From: Dictyophora rubrovolvata
Lineage: Eukaryota > Basidiomycota > Agaricomycetes > Phallales > Phallaceae
DNA: 64,000 nt
Reading direction: 5' to 3'
Assembly: GCA_029959195.1 (NCBI GenBank)
Contig: CP114126.1
Location: 806,001 to 870,000 of the forward strand
Shown here: positions 36,301 to 48,665 of the stretch, piece after piece
How the letters are laid out: every line of letters begins with the position of its first letter
How positions within the stretch are numbered: position 1 is the first letter of the stretch
Position numbers and translations under genes: made by a program
The notes under the pieces: model-generated
The model's input: the letters and a program-made list of their open reading frames with translations, nothing else
What the model was told of the DNA's origin: nothing
Databases searched by the model: none

Positions 36301-37560
36301 ATAATGCTTTATTATTTTTTCTTGTTTGCTTTGCAAATGGACAATAGGGTGTATATCATAATGTCCGAGATTTAGACCGAGACGAAGGCGCTGCCATGCA
36401 TAAACAGATATTTGAAGAGCAAATAGATTGGATGGAACCGTTACGTATGTATCTTATGTTATTCTCCCCTTCATTACGACATCTCATTTTTAAAACAAAA
36501 ATAAACTATTTATAGTACTGGACACACCAAGTGGGTTTGAAACACCGAAAGGGCAGCACAGCCAAGAAAAGCTCATACAAGAAGAACGCGAAAAGTCTGC
36601 ATTAAATGCGCTGTATATGCCTTTGCAAATACCAGAATCACCTGCAGAGCTAGCGAACCCAATACCTGACGACGAAGTGGACATAAATGTGAAATACATG
36701 CTGTCCGGGAATGAGGTGCGAGAATTAACGCTGGATCGGGGACACGGCGCACCCGCAGTTGGGCTGCTCGGGGGAATTGTTGGTGGAAATGGAGTTGGTG
36801 GCATCAACGGTGGTGGCGATGGGACATCAGCGATGTCTACGCTAAGCGTGCAAGGTCTAATAAGCCAGCTCGCGGCGGGATTGTCTGGCGGCGGGAATAA
36901 TGGCGATAGCGGACTTGGTGGTGACGCCTTGTCGGGCCTCGCCGCGTCGTCGGGCAGTAATGACATAGCTGTGAATGGCGCAGCTGCTGTGACAACGGCA
37001 TCGATGCAGCCGACTGTTGACCTTAAACAATTAGGGTTGGACATCAATTTAATTGCTCAACTCGTTGCTCAACACCCTAATTTATCTTCTACATTATCAT
37101 CAACGTCGGCATCGGCATCATCATCATCATCATCAGTTAATAATGCATACGGATATGGAAATGGCACTTCGCAAGCGCCCAATAATTCTGCTTCCGCCGC
37201 CTCTGGACTCATTATTGATGAGAATTCTTGGAATGGTGGAGGGTCGTCACAATATGGAGAATACGCGTCATTAGGACAATACGAGGAGGACAATGTGTCA
37301 GGACCTCGGTCAAGAAATTGGGACTCATCGTCCGAACATTCCTGGCGTGGCGGACGTGGAGGCGGCAAGGGTGGAAGAGGAACGGGAACTGGACGTGGAG
37401 GTAGTGGGTTTAAACACACGAAGCGGAAATTATGCACCTTTTTTGCAAATGGAAGGTGAGCAAGAGTTTACTACCATTGTTTTGTAGTTATTTTTTTAAT
37501 TTTCCTTCGTTAAGATGTCGGTATGGTGATCAATGCGACTTTCTGCATGAGTTGCCATGA
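33318..37560 (+). CDS. PNUTS-like PP1-binding protein (TFIIS-N, RVxF, CCCH)
   Basis: Nine exons join in phase (33318-33543, 33617-34256, 34319-34847, 34922-35015, 35365-35481, 35552-36198, 36348-36444, 36516-37455, 37515-37560) to give 1111 residues. The N-terminal third is Ser/His/Gln-rich with a His6 run and HQ repeats. Residues about 390-510 form a TFIIS N-terminal (LW) helical bundle: VRTIATIGATEVELPMRLQV, IIREWLKNAM, VIDRLPLTVESLLSSKIGKV. KKVSF near residue 720 is an RVxF docking motif for PP1, followed by a conserved-looking LVQIKYIEPAIYDDGG. The C-terminus is a CCCH finger, C-x7-C-x5-C-x3-H, with CRYGDQCDFLH. This order is that of animal PNUTS (PPP1R10) and fission-yeast Ppn1, which hold PP1 in the transcription-termination machinery. 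The role here is inferred from architecture. Confidence 0.87.
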
Positions 37561-39450
37561 TGTAATTGGAATTGAATGGTGCTGTCGCCTGCTTGGGTTT
37601 TATTATAAATATTTGTTGGGTAAAATCACTGTAGAATGATCTTTTCTAATTCTCTTTTCTTTTCTTTCCGGCTTAACTTACGCATTTCCTCCCTACTCAT
37701 CATCGCACAATTCCCATGCATTTACGTATTTCTCCCCTCGATCATTGCATGTACATTTCAATCCTTGTGGCTATTGCTTCAATCATCCCTACGTCCTCCA
37801 CAATTTACCAGTTGTATCTGGTATTCAACTCATGTTTTATTATTGTCTTTTTACAACTTCTATTCTTCTGCATCGGTAGTAATGTCCATTTACTATTCGG
37901 AGCTTCATACGTATACTACGTACGTTCACGTATTACCCCCTTGTTTAGTCGCATCTCAATTCAAACATTCTATACTTAGTAATGACTATATATGTTTGTA
38001 TTTCTAAAACATGATTTTGTCTAGTCGAGTTGAAAACTCAGCAGCTGCGGACAGCTCGTGTAATGGCAAATAGTATTAACTGCTACGCAGTTTACCACCT
38101 TCACCTTTACGTTACGCGTTACGTGTGAAGAATTCACGGATTACCATATGCAGTATAGTTTTTCTCGGGTAACGTTCCTAACCTTTTGTAAACGGCTACG
38201 ATCATTCGCTATCACAGAAAAAAGTTCGAGCAAACATTCTTATAAGCACGAGCGTTGCATTGCAAAGAATAATCCGGCCATAATACAAATTACAAGATAT
38301 ATGAGAAATGAGAAAATGTGAAATGTGAAATTAAACAAACAGGATCAGAGTCAGGAATAGTGATATAACAGGCACAGATAAGAAAATATAGAAAGCGAGA
38401 TAGAGAACAGGTGGGACAGAGATAATAGACAATGCGCGGGAATTAAGGAAAAGGAACATAAGGGCTACAGTAGGACCCGTCCGGTATGGGAGGGCTTTGT
38501 TCAGTAGGGAAGTAAACGGGTGTGAAGAGGAGAAATTGGCGTCTATGGTGCAAGTGAAAGCGAAAAGGAGAGAGACAAATCGAGGACTCGCGAAGAAGGT
38601 ATTTTTAAACGCAACTGCGCAAGCCGCTCGTCAGTGAGACTGAGATGGAGATCAATAGGGATGTACGCGGTGAGGGAGAATATGAATGGCGCAGGACACA
38701 GACCGCGAAGGTCAAGGCACAGTAAGGACGGATGGACCAATCCAACGACGGGCAAAACGGCATGAAACCCAGGACTTCGAATGCAAATATGTTTGAGAAA
38801 AGAAAAAAAAGAAGTAATACATGACTCTCATGAAAAGTGACAGGATGAAAGAGAACGGACGAAAAAAATGTGTTTAAAATGTCACACGAAACGATATGGG
38901 AAATCTGAATGCGATATGTTGATATGCAAAGGAATAATGCCATATGTAATGCAAGGGTATAAGAAAAATATTTGCATGAAATAAAAGATGAAAAGATGTT
39001 GCATTTTCGAAGTCCATGGGTCAACGGCCGCGCCCGCGTTGGGCGGAACCCAGGTAGAGGTTGGCCTAACCTTGAATGAGGTCGCTGATGATCGTTCTTG
39101 TAGCTTGCCAGTATCCCAGAAAAAGACTAGGTGCCAATTTACAGAATCGAAGTAGGACGTCAAAGCCTGGATGAAGTCGCAGTCGATGGAACGCCAAGGG
39201 ATTAGCTGTTTTTCTCCGTACAGAAAAGGAAGAGGGATGTCGATGTCGACGACGAATGTGAACGAAAAAGTATAAAGCAAGGTGAGATGAAAAATAGAAT
39301 AATACGGCTCGAAGGAGAAAATAATAATAATAAACAACAAAATTGGGATAGCCGACGAAAAAAAAACCCTCTGAATTTCTTCAACGCGGGTGAAGTAAAA
39401 ATAAGGCGACATCGACATGAAAAAAGGAATATATCCGTATCCTTTCCTGT
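37561..39450. other. Intergenic between convergent PNUTS-like and LDB genes
   Basis: About 1.9 kb. A minus-strand frame at 38882-39418 of 178 codons contains a plausible central part (LIPWRSIDCDFIQALTSYF and WVPPNAGAAVDPW) between AT-rich, Phe-rich ends. I do not recognise it and found no convincing start or splice model. The rest looks like 3' flanks. Confidence 0.35.
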
Positions 39451-42400
39451 TTATCCAGCTTTTGACTTCCTTCTTGTGACTCGCTTGGCCGGAGGAGGTT
39501 GAGAGTCACCCTGTCCAGTTTGGTGATTAGTTGCATCTGGAGCTTTACGCTTCATAGCAGTCGACATCGGCCCACTAGCTCCTTCACTTGCGCCAGTCGC
39601 GTGTGTCGCAGGACCACCGCCAGTGGTTTTCATATTAGCGTTTCCTCCTCCAGCACTTGCCGAAGTCCCTGCATTAGCACCTTTCGAAGGTGTAGATGGA
39701 GCCTGTGCACGTGGTGATCGATTCATAGTAGGATTCTGAATAGGATTTTGGGTCTGAGGGGTGGCGTGTCCCATAGGCTTAGTGAGCTGGGTCATTTGCG
39801 GTGTATGCTGTGCCGATTGTGGAGTATGCGCTTGGGACTGCGATTGGAATTGGTTTTGTTGAGGATGCTGTTGAGAATGCTGCTGAGCTTGGGATTGAGG
39901 TTGTGACTGCCCTTGTCCTGGTGGAATACCAGAACCATGTGACAGTGGAGCAGGAAGTGGTCCAACAACTTGCGATGAAGGAAGTCCATACAAACCCTGT
40001 GGATAACCGTAGGATTGTGGAGGATGTCCTTGTCCTCCTCCACCCCCTGGGCCTAAGGAAGAAGAAGCCGGATGCTGTCCACCCGGGCCATTCATCCATA
40101 CCAAACCCCCATTTCCACCCATTGGTCCCCCACCCATAAAGTTCATACCACCGCCTACCATCGAATTTGGACCGATGCTATACTGCGCTTTGATTTGATT
40201 CGCGAGTGCGTGAAGCGCATCTAGATGAAAGTAATAGATGAGAACATAAAACCAAAACAATAAACACAAGGAAAACGAACCTATAGCACCTAACTCACGT
40301 TCCCGAGAGAATCGAAATATTTCCGTCATCTGTCCAACATTTTCAGCAAGCTAATGATGATTTGAGCAATATTTTATGCTAATATTTATATATAAACTGA
40401 CCTCTAAACATCTCATCGAAGCTTGTGGAATCCCAAAGGCATTTATAGGTTCAGCAGGAAGAACGGCGTGCTCAATAACAAGTCGCTCCTCAACAGCACC
40501 GTTTCCACCATTAATGTTAATAACAGGACTCTGCGTCATCTGTCCCTGTGAATACGGCTGGGAGCCTTGACCGCCTTGCGATAGCGAACTAGATCCCTGC
40601 AGCAACCCATGTCCCTGAAACTCCTCCATCTTGACATTAACACCACTTCCATTAAACGACCCCGGATTATTGAGGCCAGCCGGTCCGGAGCCAGAGCTCG
40701 ATGACGATGTAGAGGCGGGAGCAATATCAGGCGATCCCTGCGTTGTCGTAGCAGGCGTAGTCTTTTGTCCCTGAGTACGAGGACTATCCGACAACCCAGC
40801 ATTTCCAGCAGTCAAAGCTAGAGACGACGATAAATAAGGTATCCGCAGACCCACTATAGATTCTAAATTGAGAAGTCTGTCATGAAGGAACGAGTCAAAG
40901 ACCATTGAATCAAACTTCAAGATGCACGGGGGTTGGACGAGAGGTTGATTCGACTGCTGCGATACAGATTGCTGCCCTGGAGCAGGTGGTGGAGGTATGT
41001 GTGGTGAATGTGGTGTTCCGACTGATCCCGGTGTACCAGGCGTCGGTCCATTCATACCATTAGTAGCATTTGCGCCAGGCGGGCCATTCATGGCATTTGA
41101 TCCACTAGGGCCGCCTCCAACTGTCGAAGCAGGATTGTGATATGCAGTAACTTGAGCCGAGAATGTTCCCTTCAAAACAACAGTATGTCCGTCTGTAAAC
41201 CTCCAGATCCATCGAGCCTGAGAACACTCGACGATGCTAACACCCCAATGAATTGTTCGTTCCTGTACGTTATCTAACACGAAGTTCATCGACTTTACTC
41301 CGGCTTGAGATGACACTGCGAAAAACATCGCTATGATCTCTGGACAAATTTCTGTATAGGAAGACGAGTAATGTTTAAGCTGATAGAAAGAATATCTTCG
41401 TTAAATACTAACCAAATAACTTGGCCTCCCTTTTCTCGTTATCCCTCCACAATGTTAACTTCCACGATGAATGAGGTGCAAAATATTCATTCACAAGTTT
41501 ACTCCAATAACTTCGAGATTGTCGCTGTTGAAAAGATCGACAAATTAGAACGACGGACATATCTGTAGGTAAGTGTGTACGATTGACACCATACCTCGTC
41601 ACCTTCCGCACTCATCGCTCCACTAAAACCCAAAACTCGCATTAACCCTTGACCGTTACCAACAACCGAGGGACTGTAAATGCCAGAAAAAAAGAAAATG
41701 ATCAATATGAAGCCAAACATGACGTAAGACGAAGTCGAGTGAACTTACAGTGGCATTGCAGGCCTAACCATCGCTCCAGGAGGATGGGGAGGTATACCAC
41801 CTGGTCCTGTCGTCATCGCTCCTGGAGGCCCGATGGGACCACCATCACTAACGACACCGGGGGGTAAACTCGTTCTTCTAACCTGCGGACTCGTTGACGA
41901 AGAAGAAACAGATGGATTTGCAGATGCATGAGGCCCAGAGCCAGCGCCAGGAATAGGATGGGGTACACCTCCAGGACCGCCAGGATGACCGCGACCCATT
42001 CCCATTGATACAGGACCAGCGCCACCATGGTGCGGAATAACGTTAGGACTAGAATGAGGGGTCGGATGATGATGTCGTGATGGTGGACGAGGCGTCGTTC
42101 GTGAATGTCCCGGTCCCCCTCCTTGGTTTGGTGCCGGAGCTTGATGCACTTGACGCGGACTTTGGGTTAGAAGAGGGGCGGTTGGACTTCGCGTTACATT
42201 TGGATTCGGTGTATGTCCCCGCGCCTGTACCTGGTCTGGGTGACCAGGCCCAGGTGCCCCGGGACCGCCAGAAGGTCCAAACATCGAACCCATTCCCATA
42301 TTCATCGGCACACCCATATTGGGAATGCCACCCGCCATCCCTACTACACGATTGGGAGGATTACGTCCACCCGGACCACCAGTAGGCCCGATATTCACAT

Positions 42401-44124
42401 TCGAAGGACTCTGGCCAGCATTAGGATGAGGAATCATGACAGAACTAGGACCGGACCCGATACCATTTCCGGGCGTCGTCGTTCGCGCATTAGCATTAGG
42501 GTTCGGAGTCGAACCCGCAGACACCGGTGTACCCGATAATTGTGAATGAGGATGTGGCCCATGTCCGTGGAGCAATTGACCATGAGATTGTGTAGGGTGA
42601 GGAGGATGAGATCCAGCACCACGCTGCATGTTAGGATTAGGAGTTCCAAGATGGGGAGACGGATGTGAATGTGGATGTTGATGAGGATGTGAATGCGGAG
42701 GTTGCGATTGATCTGGCTGAGGTTGTTGCTGCTGAATCTGAGGACCACCGCCGCCCATGTGCATCATACCGCCAGGTCCAAGACCGATATTCGAATGTGA
42801 ATGCTGTTGCTGCTGCTGCTGTTGAAGTCCTTGAGGATGATGTCTCTGTCCAGGTTGAGGAGGATGCGGGATCGTCGTAAATGACGATGCAGCATTGGGA
42901 CCGGGCGGTCCCCCATGCTGATTAGGCTTAGGAACTTGAGAATGCACACCTCCCGGAAGATTTGACTGGTGGGCATGAGGATCGGGAATGAAAAACCCCC
43001 CTCCAGTCGGATGCTGACCAACCCGAGTAGCACCAACACCACCTCCTGCGCCTCCCGGCTGACTTGAACCTCCACCTCCACCAAAGTCACCCATCCCCGG
43101 ACCCCCCATGCCCATTATCATTTGCTGCCGCTGCTCTTGCTGTTGATGTCGTTGGTGTAACTGCGCAAATGAGTTCATGATATCGCTCGTCCCCGGTACA
43201 GCCGCAGATAACCTCTGACCGGGACCTTGCGACTGACCATGTTGAATTCCCTGTCCTGTTTGACCAGCCTGTTGAGATTGACCGGATTGTCCCCGAGCTC
43301 CACCCATCGCACCGGCTGTTCGATTCGGCGAGGGCGCATTATTAGCGGCAGAATTTTGAGGAACGGGTGTATGAATATTACCATGTCCTGGAGGCTGAAA
43401 TGCTAAAGACGACGTTTGTTGATTCGGTTGTTGTGGATTACCTGCATTATTATTCTGCTGTTGTTGTGATGACGGGGGTCGTGGTTGAGCTCCAGTAATA
43501 TTGAACGGTTGATTCTGAGATTGTTGTTGCTGTTGCTGCTGCTGTTGTTGTTGAAGTGACTGAGGTTGGGGTTGGGCGCGATGCGGAATACCGGTTCCGA
43601 CACCTGAAGGATGACCCTGCCCAGGGTGTTGAGACATACCCATTCCGAAATTCATCATCGTCATGCCGGGTGGTCCTCCTCCTCCTCCCACACCTCCACC
43701 GCCACCACGACCCATGACAGCAGGCATTGTCATTCCGTTCATAGTTTGAGAGCCCGGTTGAGATGGATGTTGACCACGACCCATTCCGACCGGAATGTTA
43801 AACCCGCCCATATTAATTGCGGACATACCCATGCCCCCCATTCCCATGTCACCGACCGCCCCTCCAGACCCACCCTGTCCAGATCCGCCACCACCAGGTG
43901 GCGGTCCATGATTCGCTAAAATTCGAGCATTTGGCCCTCCCTGATGCAGTTGACCGACAATACTAGGCGGTAAACCAGGATTCGATTGCTGTGTTGGAGC
44001 CTGAGGGTTATGCTGCAGTGGATTATTAAGATTCATATTATTGACGTTCATATTCTGTTGTCCCAAATGGGGCGGTTGACCCTGGTGTGCAAGGTGAGGT
44101 GGTTGTTGTTGTTGCTGCTGTTGC

Positions 44125-44156
<32 letters not shown>

Positions 44157-44166
44157 CTGTTGCTGC

Positions 44167-44201
<35 letters not shown>

Positions 44202-44852
44202 TTGATGATGCTGTTGCTGTAGCTGTTGCTGCTGTTGTTGGGAATTGAGGTGATGCTGATTTGGAGGTATACCGTGCTGGGGAATATGCGGATGACCTTG
44301 TTGGTGAGGATGTTGTTGCATGGGCATCTGGAGACCCATCATACCGCCGCCCATCATGGATGTCGGCGGCTGTGTGTTGGGAGCACCCGAACCTGGCGCA
44401 TTTGGGATTCGCCGTGCGCCTTGTTGGAGAGGTGGGCCGTGTGGATACATGGCGGCGGCGGCAGCGGCAGCGTTGGGATTTGGATTTGAATTCGGCATGA
44501 GACCCGAACCGGATCCCGGAGGAAATCCGCGCGGCTGTTGATGGGGGTGCTGAGGATTAATCATTACCCCTCTTTGCGATTGAATGTGGCCGTGGGGGAG
44601 TTGATGTGGTAATGGATGTGGATTTTGCATATTCGACGGTATGTTTTGACCTTGAGGTTGTGGCTGTTGACCTGACATTGACATTGACATGATTCCTTTA
44701 TAAGAATAAGTATTAAGGGGTGAGGACGGAAGAAGAGCAAGTTGCGAACCTTGTCCTGACGACGGTTGTGGCAACTGTGGTGGCTGGATTTGCGGCTGCT
44801 GATGCTGGTGTTGTATCCCTAATTGAGTTCCTCCGTTATACAGGTTGAGCAT
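39451..44852 (-). CDS. ptaB: LIM-domain-binding (LDB/CLIM) protein, Q-rich (PtaB/Mfg1-like)
   Basis: Six exons join in phase (41749-44852, 41595-41673, 41413-41524, 40402-41351, 40281-40350, 39451-40220) to give 1694 residues. The first ~1035 residues are Gln/Pro/Gly/His/Met-rich with a polyglutamine tract near residues 205-250. The LDB dimerisation domain follows: GLMRVLGFSG, SYWSKLVNEYFAPHSSWKLTLW, then after an intron IIAMFFAVSSQAGVKSMNFV, WIWRFTDGHTVVLKGTF and KFDSMVFDSFLHDRLL. C-terminal: ENVGQMTEIFRFSRERELGA, DALHALANQIKAQ, more low-complexity sequence, then a basic KRVTRRKSKAG end as a nuclear signal. In ascomycetes the homologues (PtaB, Mfg1) act with Flo8/SomA-type regulators in adhesion and development, so a developmental transcription cofactor is inferred. 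Length and repeats are extreme for the family. Confidence 0.87.
44101..44240 (-). repeat. Polyglutamine-coding triplet tract in LDB gene
   Basis: About 140 bp of mixed CAG/CAA triplets (GTTG/CTG on the plus strand) encoding some 45 residues, nearly all Gln with a few His and Leu. The CAG runs are broken by CAA, which limits slippage. Confidence 0.9.
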
Positions 44853-45955
44853 CGACGAACGACAACGTCTCGGTGCTCCTCTCGGTAATTAAAGTTGCGA
44901 TAATAGGGAATAGTCGGTAAGAAGCAAGTGAATTTTTTTGGGAAAGCACGGATGGCTGAGGTTAGAAAGAGAGAGGGAGGTTGGTCGATGACCGAGCAGC
45001 TTCAGCGCCAACGAAGGACCCTAATCAAATTGGACGGTCACGCTCTATGTTCAAAATAATACAGTAATAAAAGTACTATACCTAAAGTTATTATGAAGGA
45101 CCACTGACGTTGTCGGAAATGCGGACAATGAGCTTGAAGACTGTTTTACAAACACGGACATGAGAAAGGAAGATGCCAACGCAGAACATCAATGATAAGC
45201 TCACATCAAAGTAGTCCGCTGGAAGTGCACTCTGATATTACCCTGTGTGATAGATGGATAGCGGGGAGGCGTGAGGCTTAAAGGCAAGTCGTCGTTGCTG
45301 CCGTCGAAGCAAGGGCAAGCGAGGGTTTGATGGGTGTCAGGGGAGTAGTGAGGTAGGTAGACTTGGGCGAAGGGATTGAGTTTGCGAGCTGACCGGCGCA
45401 AGACTGGCTAGGCGACAGGACGAGACAACAGCCGACGCAAAAAGCAGAACCACGGGGAAGATGAGGAAGAGGTGATCGACGACGACGACGACGACGGAGC
45501 GGAGGGAGGTGATGACGCAGAGCGCGTGTTAGGACAGCAGAAAAAGGAGGAAATAGAAAGAAAAAAGAAAAAAGTAGAAAAGTAGAAAAAAGAAACCAAA
45601 AAAGCAACGCCGACGGAATTGAAAATTGCAGCAAATGTAATAATAAAATGTGTGTGTCCAACACCGACAACAGACAGACAAGCCTCGAATGGGTCAACCT
45701 GTGTGATTGTCTGCTGTGACAAACTGCGTGACAAACCGGAGTCACAGCATGTGACCGGCAGGATAGTGTCACTGAATTCGACGGTATCTAATATCCAGAT
45801 TCCCCTTTGACCTACTCCATTGATCATCGGCGGTGACATAGTCGTCGGCACCAATTCTTCCATCTTTTTTCTTTCATTCTGACAATTCCGACCGTTTTTT
45901 GTGCTTCTCGTTGCTGTCCTCTCCTGTCCTATTTTTGTTATTATACTAGGCTGAA
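44853..45955. other. Divergent intergenic region, LDB gene and IMP3
   Basis: About 1.1 kb with no supported gene. Purine-rich with GAC/ACG repeats near 45478-45500. Minus-strand open frames at 45278-45863 are Ser/Phe-rich and look like chance readings of a pyrimidine-rich leader of the LDB transcript. Confidence 0.5.
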
Positions 45956-46794
45956 ATGCGTCAACTAAAATATCACGAGCAGAAGTTGCTCAAAAAAGTC
46001 GATTTTCTAAACGTGAGTCAACATCCACCGGCTTCTTAATTTCCGCACGCACATGCACCATAATTATAGTGGAAACAAGATGGCGACCAACGCGAAGTAA
46101 AAGTAATGCGGCGCTATCATATTCAAAACCGAGAAGATTACTACAAGTAAGCAAACATAGCGTAGCTGCTGCGCCGTCGTCGTTGAAAATGATGCACGTA
46201 GATACAACAAACTTTGCGGCTCACTCCGTCAATATGCCTATCGTCTCTCCTCCCTTCCAGCACAAGACCCATTCCGCGCCAAAATGGAAGCTCAACTCCT
46301 TTCAAAACTCTATGACATGGGAATTATCAACACCGCATCCAAATTGAGCGATGTTGAGAATAAAGTCACTGTTGCAGCATTTTGCAGACGACGTCTTGCC
46401 GTTGTAATGTGTGTACTTAAAATGGCGGAAACAGTTAGTACCGTAAGTCTCAACCCCCCCCCCCCCCTTGTCCTATCATTATTATTAATTGCGAGATGTT
46501 CTTTTACAGGCCGTAAAGTTCGTCGAACAGGGCCATATTCGCGTTGGTCCCGATACTATTACTGACCCAGCATATCTGGTTACAAGGCAGGCTATGCTAT
46601 GACTCGTACTATGTGCCGTTCTGTTGACCTCCCCTGCTACTAGACACATGGAAGATTTCGTAACATGGGTGGATACCTCTAAACTCAAACGCACGGTTAT
46701 GCGGTACAATGATGAAGTGCGCAGTCAATCCCTTTCTCTTAGTCCCTACACGTACTGATAATTTGCCCAGCTGGATGACTTTGATCTTTTATGA
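45956..46794 (+). CDS. IMP3: U3 snoRNP protein IMP3
   Basis: Core protein of the U3 snoRNP in the small-subunit processome; it helps U3 pair with pre-18S rRNA in the nucleolus. Six exons join in phase (45956-46012, 46070-46146, 46202-46442, 46510-46586, 46644-46716, 46771-46794) to give 182 residues, as in human IMP3 (184). It follows the human protein from end to end: [47 protein letters not shown], then the S4 domain with [11 protein letters not shown] and [20 protein letters not shown], then [15 protein letters not shown] and an LDDFDLL end. Oddity: intron 4 (46587-46643) starts with GC instead of GT; the phase only works with that junction. Intron 3 holds a C14 run. Confidence 0.95.
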
Positions 46795-48665
46795 TACTAA
46801 AATGCAATTACGTGGCAGAATCTGCATTTCTCTCCGGGCTTCATACATTAAAGCAAATTGCTGTCCAGATTTATATGACATATGCACGTATATCTCGGCC
46901 ATGTACCATCAGGCTGTCAGACTCCACGTTTCATGCTTTGTACTTATGTACCCCACTTGCACCGCCTACGCACACCTACTGGCGTGCAAGCGCACGGTTC
47001 AAACGTACGGAGCTTATCTTACGGCATAGCGATATGTTATGCATATGCCTTCTTAGTCAAAATAACGAAATAAAAAAATGCGCCACCCTATCATATTTAT
47101 TGCTTTCTCTTGAGGATATCGTCTACTTATGGTCTACCAATGAACAAGCGACTGATTTTTCAAAGGTCCGATCGACGCTGGTCGATCCGATCCGGGACTT
47201 TGATTTTTTGATGCGCCCGGTTTACTTCGTCAATTCCGATTAATGACGAGCCGATCTTTGACAGGCTGGTAATTTCACATCCAAATCACCTTTCTCGTCA
47301 AGTGCTTACGCGTTTACGGCTTAATTCTGTCAATTGATATATAAGTCCCTACCCTGTTCAGTTCGAACGCGTCGAACCAAATTAGGGTGGTGGGCCATAA
47401 GAACTGGTTTCTGTTTCATCAAAATCAACTTTTTGACTAATCGTGTCTTTGAAAAAGTATCTGGGATAGTTCAGACTTGTGCAAGGCCTCTACTAGCAGA
47501 TTTCGGAAGTTTCTGGTGCCACATGAATAAGTTTAGGAAGGGAGTTTTCGCCAAAATACTTTCTTCACTACCAAAATCGTTATACCTTCACCGACCCATC
47601 TTTTATAAAAGGCGTTTCGCATTGCGAATGTATGATATTGGGATAGCCCAGTTTTTGGGTCTGAATTTAGACGTGGATCGGCACTTGACTTTTCTGGGAA
47701 CTTTTGGTAAATACCAGAGCATCACGCTCCAGGAACCCTTGTCAAACATTCATTTTACGCTTGACTAATTCCATGGGTCTCTTTTCAGATGAAAAATCCA
47801 AAAAAGGTTTCGACGTAATTTTTTACCGTGTGCATGCATGCATGCAATGCAAATCAGGTCCTTCCAAGTTTAATCGGCATCTCTGATACTGATGAAGCTC
47901 TCATTGTGGACGATTAAATTGGTACTCACCGAATAAAGAGACTATTATTTCCCAGAGTCAATTTGCATGAGTGCCTATTTTTTGTGGGAATTGCCAGATT
48001 GATATGGCAAAGGAGCAACCGCCGCACTTGACTATTGATTTGAAAGACATCCCTCCGAGTTTGTCGTCCAAAAGTTAAAATTCCAAATCCTGGCATTCAA
48101 CAGTTCCATCTCCACGCAGAACAAGCCTGTGCGTGAAATGGAGCTCACGAGCAGACGTACTATGTCTGGATACAGCATCAGGCGCATGTTGAATTTGCGC
48201 GATTAAATCCCCTGTAAAAGGTCTCCTCTGTTGATGGGATTTGTTCATGGACACGAATATGATGGAAACAGAACTGCAATGGGATGATGTCGTGAAACCA
48301 CATTGAAGCCATGGAAACGAATTACTTAGCTTAGGACCGCAAGTCGGAGTCGCAACACCATGGCAAACGCGTGACATACACTTTGTGACCAAAGCTGATT
48401 GAAACTCTTCTCCAATTTGATAATTATACAGCCTGCCATATACTCTGCAACTTTCATCTAATCTCCTACAGCGAAAATCTAGAACTATTTCATCCCCAAA
48501 TTCACAGGTTTTTTCCCACCCAGTCGCTTTGTCGCCACTTGTTCTGGCCCATAGGTCTCCGACCTCACCTCCCGCACCCGGTCTACCTTACCGTGCCCTC
48601 CTCTTAATCTCGTTTCCAGCATCTCAACATAAATCCGTAATTCCATCATAAGCACTTGGTAGATC
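46795..48665. other. Long intergenic region between IMP3 and kinesin
   Basis: Nearly 1.9 kb. A plus-strand frame at 47334-47768 (144 codons) and a minus-strand frame at 48075-48392 (105 codons) are open, but neither resembles a known protein or has supporting splice structure. A GCATGCATGCATGCAATGC patch lies near 47830-47850. Confidence 0.4.

Noticed and set aside
45278-45863. Two overlapping minus-strand frames upstream of the LDB gene
   Set aside because: They are readings of a pyrimidine-rich region in two frames at once, with Ser/Phe/Leu runs, as expected for an untranslated leader.
47334-47768. 144-codon plus-strand frame
   Set aside because: Residue use looks random, no domain is visible, and there is no paralogue or splice model.
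48075-48392. 105-codon minus-strand frame
   Set aside because: Unrecognised, Ser/His/Cys-rich, and no upstream exon fits. Too weak to call a gene.
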